DNA from: Apostichopus japonicus
Taxonomy: Eukaryota; Echinodermata; Holothuroidea; Aspidochirotida; Stichopodidae
Length of the DNA stretch: 64,000 bases
Reading direction: 5' to 3'
Assembly (NCBI RefSeq): GCF_037975245.1
Contig: NC_092569.1
Coordinates: 2,273,501-2,337,500, forward strand
Part shown: piece by piece, positions 62,765 through 64,000 of the stretch
How positions within the stretch are numbered: position 1 is the stretch's first letter
Layout: every line of letters starts with the position of its first letter
Notes under the pieces: generated by a model
Databases searched by the model: none
Told to the model about the DNA's origin: nothing
Seen by the model: the letters and a program-made list of their open reading frames with translations, nothing else
Translations under genes and position numbers: made by a program

Positions 62765-63567
62765 TATACCATGTAACTTGTCTTCATTATCATATAGTAT
62801 GTCCTCATTATCATATACCATGTCCTCATGATCATATACCATGTAACATGTCCTCATTTATCATATACCATGTTACATGTCCTCATTATCATATACCATG
62901 TAACATGTCCTCATTATCATATACCATGTTACATGTCCTCATTTATCATTTAACATGTCCTCATTATCATATACCATATACCATGTAACATGTCCTCATC
63001 ATCATATACCATGTAACATGTCCTAATTATCATATACCATGTAACATATACCATGTAGCATGTCCTGATAATCATATACCATGTAACATGTCCTCATTAT
63101 TATATGCCATGTAACATGTCCTCATTATCATATACCATGTTACATGTCCTCATTTATCATTTAACATGTCCTCATTATCATATACCATATACCATGTTAC
63201 ATGTCCTTATTAACAATACTATGTCCTCATTATCATATACAATGTAACATGTCCTCATCATCATATACCATGTAACATGTCCTAATTATCATATACCATG
63301 TAACATATACCATGTAGCATGTCCTGATAATCATAAACCATGTTACATGTCCTCATTTATCATTTAACATGTCCTCATTATCATATACCATATACCATGT
63401 TACATGTCCTCATTTTCATATAATATGTCCTCATTATCATATACAATGTAACATGTCCTCATTATCATATACTATGTCCTCATTATCATATACAATGTAA
63501 CATGTCCTCATTTATCATATACCATGTAACATGTCCTCATCATATATCATGTAACATGTCCTCATTT
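62765..63567. repeat. Minisatellite with a 25-28 bp unit and higher-order structure
   Basis: About 30 copies of a unit like CATATACCATGTAACATGTC plus CTCATTAT. A variant block containing CATTTATCATTTAACATG recurs at about 62,939, 63,150 and 63,354. CATGTAGCATGTCCTGATAA recurs at about 63,052 and 63,313. Confidence 0.95.
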
Positions 63568-64000
63568 TTTTTATTGTCTCTATTAGAATTATGCACGCTG
63601 CATACGGTTTGTTTTCTTTCGAACTTACATTTTATTTGGTTATTAATTTATTTTATTTTTAATATATCATAGAAACGTTGACCCATAATAGTAACACTTC
63701 CAAAGTTCGAAGGATCGCATAACCTTCAAATATTGCAAATTTGCTAGGCCATGTGATATATTAGGAAATAACCTTTAAACTACGATGACTTTCTGTCGTG
63801 TATGCAATTTATGAATTTAGCTGCAGAATATTGCAGACGTATGTTGAGTTGATATGTAATTCGTTAATAAACAAAAGTGAATTCAATTAAAACATGTCAT
63901 AATTTGTGTATCAATTTGGGATCTTTTACTGAAATCGTGTTACACAAGTTTTCGGAATTAGGAAGACGACTTGGTCTTCCACAAGCGAAGTAGAATTATT
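63568..64000. other. Non-coding right edge
   Basis: AT-rich, nothing recognised. Confidence 0.5.

Noticed and set aside
62765-63567. CRISPR-like array
   Set aside because: There are no unique spacers of constant length. It is a contiguous minisatellite in a eukaryotic genome.

Overview
The window looks like nuclear DNA of an AT-rich, intron-containing, transposon-rich animal genome, probably a marine invertebrate. An echinoderm-like deuterostome is my guess, but the sequence does not prove it. Bacterial-style reading is misleading here: most ORFs over 60 codons are shadows, microsatellite translations or UTR. The real genes are split into short exons that I assembled by hand from splice sites, codon phase and comparison of paralogous copies.

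The left half (1 to about 33,530) is a head-to-tail cluster of three paralogous genes on the minus strand. I found no prior name for them. Each encodes a small type I membrane receptor: signal peptide, one CUB domain split over two exons, a Ser/Thr-rich stalk made of repeated 75-nt phase-1 exons, one transmembrane segment, and a tyrosine-rich cytoplasmic tail. Gene 1 (32,894 to 22,130) and gene 2 (19,203 to 10,103) are complete and open across every predicted splice: 411 aa with two stalk exons and 464 aa with four. Gene 3 (7,197 to <1) runs off the left edge inside its transmembrane exon. Each gene has a TATA box 87-88 bp upstream of its ATG. The tails carry two ITIM-like motifs (VEYNPI/L and VAYQSV), an NPxY motif and a YIDL motif, and all tyrosines are kept between genes 1 and 2. 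This is the layout of a signalling, possibly immune, receptor family. The function is inferred.

Mobile DNA has reshaped the cluster. A 2.8-kb TA-flanked DNA transposon carrying a decayed two-exon gene sits in intron 2 of gene 3, and gene 2 keeps the empty site. A CR1/L2-like LINE with an intact 974-codon ORF sits in intron 1 of gene 1. An inverted piece of intron 1 lies in the last intron of gene 2.

The right half (33,530 to 64,000) has no gene I can support. It holds long (TA)n tracts, several tandem repeats and minisatellites, and non-autonomous hAT-type elements, three of them with perfect 8-bp target duplications. It also holds a perfect 84-bp-arm palindrome whose arms each contain a minimal hammerhead ribozyme motif of the Penelope-like/retrozyme type, a tRNA-like relic, and a short RNA gene or element whose first ~47 nt match the 5' end of U2 snRNA but whose remainder does not.
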